Below are positions 7,170 through 7,382 of a stretch of 7,382 nucleotides of DNA, in pieces. This stretch comes from Lachnospiraceae bacterium (lineage in GTDB: Bacteria; Bacillota; Clostridia; Lachnospirales; Lachnospiraceae): NCBI GenBank assembly GCA_900772845.1, contig CAAGSD010000059.1, positions 1-7,382 on the forward strand, read 5' to 3'. The number at the start of each line of letters is the position of its first letter. Positions within the stretch are counted from its first letter, which is position 1. A program made the translations under genes and the position numbers. The notes under the pieces are model-generated. The model ran no database searches, had not been told where the DNA came from, and was given only the letters and a program-made list of their open reading frames with translations.

Positions 7170-7203
7170 GAATTGCTCCGCTGCAAAGCAGCTATCGCAA
7201 TTC
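7170..7203 (-). repeat. Nested hairpin in the pheA leader
   Basis: Seven-base outer stem GAATTGC/GCAATTC (7170-7176 with 7197-7203) encloses a five-base inner stem GCTGC/GCAGC (7180-7184 with 7188-7192). Read in the pheA direction the internal loop is GATA on the 5' side and GGA on the 3' side. It ends about 18 bases before the pheA ribosome binding site. The same layout is found at 102-133. Function unknown; it could be a repeat unit or an mRNA leader structure. Confidence 0.6.
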
Positions 7204-7207
7204 TCAA

Positions 7208-7235
7208 ACATTCGGAATCCGCTGATTCCAAATGT
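7208..7235 (-). repeat. 12-bp stem, 4-base loop hairpin in the pheA leader
   Basis: Positions 7208-7219 pair with 7224-7235 except at 7213/7230. In the pheA-sense RNA that pair is U-G, a wobble, whereas on the plus strand it is a C-A mismatch. The structure is therefore better formed in the pheA transcript than in its complement. No U-run follows, so it is not a standard terminator. It abuts repeat copy B. Confidence 0.55.
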
Positions 7236-7328
7236 AACTATTCAGAACCCCATTCGCAAAACCGCCTCTGCGAGGCTTTTCTGAATAACATGCTTGCATG
7301 TTATTTGCTCATAGTGGTTACTTCGCCC
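7236..7328. repeat. Palindromic intergenic repeat, copy B (inverted relative to copy A)
   Basis: About 93 bp, matching copy A in reverse orientation at roughly 91% by eye. Its central hairpin is a perfect 10-bp palindrome with a two-base loop (7284-7305), where copy A has one mismatch. GCCTC-TGC-GAGGC lies at 7264-7276. One terminal repeat (AACTATTCAG, 7236-7245) is kept; the CGCC/GGCG hairpin and opposite terminus of copy A are absent, so this copy is truncated on its upstream side. A new internal 9-bp pairing, TATTCAGAA (7239-7247) with TTCTGAATA (7279-7287), is present. Confidence 0.8.
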
Positions 7329-7337
7329 TATAAAGAT

Positions 7338-7382
7338 TATCAATTGCTCTTACGAATGCAAGCATTCGACGCTCATTTGATA
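7338..7382. repeat. Nested palindrome at the right edge
   Basis: Outer arms TATCAATTG (7338-7346) and CATTTGATA (7374-7382) pair with one mismatch around a perfect inner hairpin, CGAATGC-AA-GCATTCG (7353-7368). The six-base and five-base internal loops are roughly symmetrical. The structure reaches the window end and may continue. It lies upstream of copy B, in the far leader or promoter region of pheA. I find no convincing promoter here. Confidence 0.55.

Noticed and set aside
5899..7328. Composite transposon carrying pheA
   Set aside because: The flanking repeats are only ~93-109 bp and encode no transposase, and pheA is an ordinary core gene with base usage like its neighbours.
7331..7368. 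Possible pheA promoter (TTGCAT and TAATCT on the minus strand, 16-base spacing)
   Set aside because: Both boxes are poor and the -35 lies in a perfect hairpin; not supportable by eye.
7140..7382. T-box riboswitch upstream of pheA
   Set aside because: No T-box consensus (AGGGTGGNACC-like) or terminator/antiterminator pair found on the minus strand.

Overview
The window (about 7.4 kb, roughly half G+C) looks like chromosomal sequence from a low- to mid-GC Gram-positive anaerobe, most likely a gut clostridium of the Lachnospiraceae type. This rests on protein style (a DUF815 AAA+ ATPase, an exopolyphosphatase with an HD-like tail, PPK1, and a fused AroQ chorismate mutase/prephenate dehydratase), strong AGGAGG-like ribosome binding sites, and intergenic spaces packed with short palindromes. 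The genus cannot be fixed from the sequence alone. All five genes lie on the minus strand, so transcription runs from the right edge to the left.

Right part (7382 to 6015): a 243-bp leader full of hairpins precedes pheA, a complete bifunctional chorismate mutase/prephenate dehydratase with a C-terminal ACT domain, the committed enzyme of phenylalanine synthesis. A 145-bp spacer (5870-6014) separates it from the next gene. This spacer contains a ~109-bp palindromic repeat whose ~93-bp core recurs in opposite orientation just upstream of pheA, so pheA is bracketed by an inverted repeat pair of about 91% identity.

Central and left part (5869 to 182): a compact four-gene operon reads DUF815 ATPase -> Ppx/GppA -> PPK1 -> Maf, with junctions of 8 bp, 18 bp and an 8-bp overlap. 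PPK1 makes inorganic polyphosphate from ATP and Ppx-type enzymes remove it, so the core of the operon is a polyphosphate synthesis/turnover pair. The ATPase at the head has no assigned substrate and the Maf nucleotide pyrophosphatase at the tail is a housecleaning enzyme. Their tight coupling suggests, but does not prove, a link to polyphosphate or nucleotide stress.

Left edge (1-181): no gene. It holds at least four hairpins, two of which could end the operon transcript. One shares a nested-hairpin architecture with a hairpin in the pheA leader. No CRISPR, tRNA, rRNA, transposase or phage gene is visible. The genes are conventional; the least explained material is the family of structured intergenic repeats.
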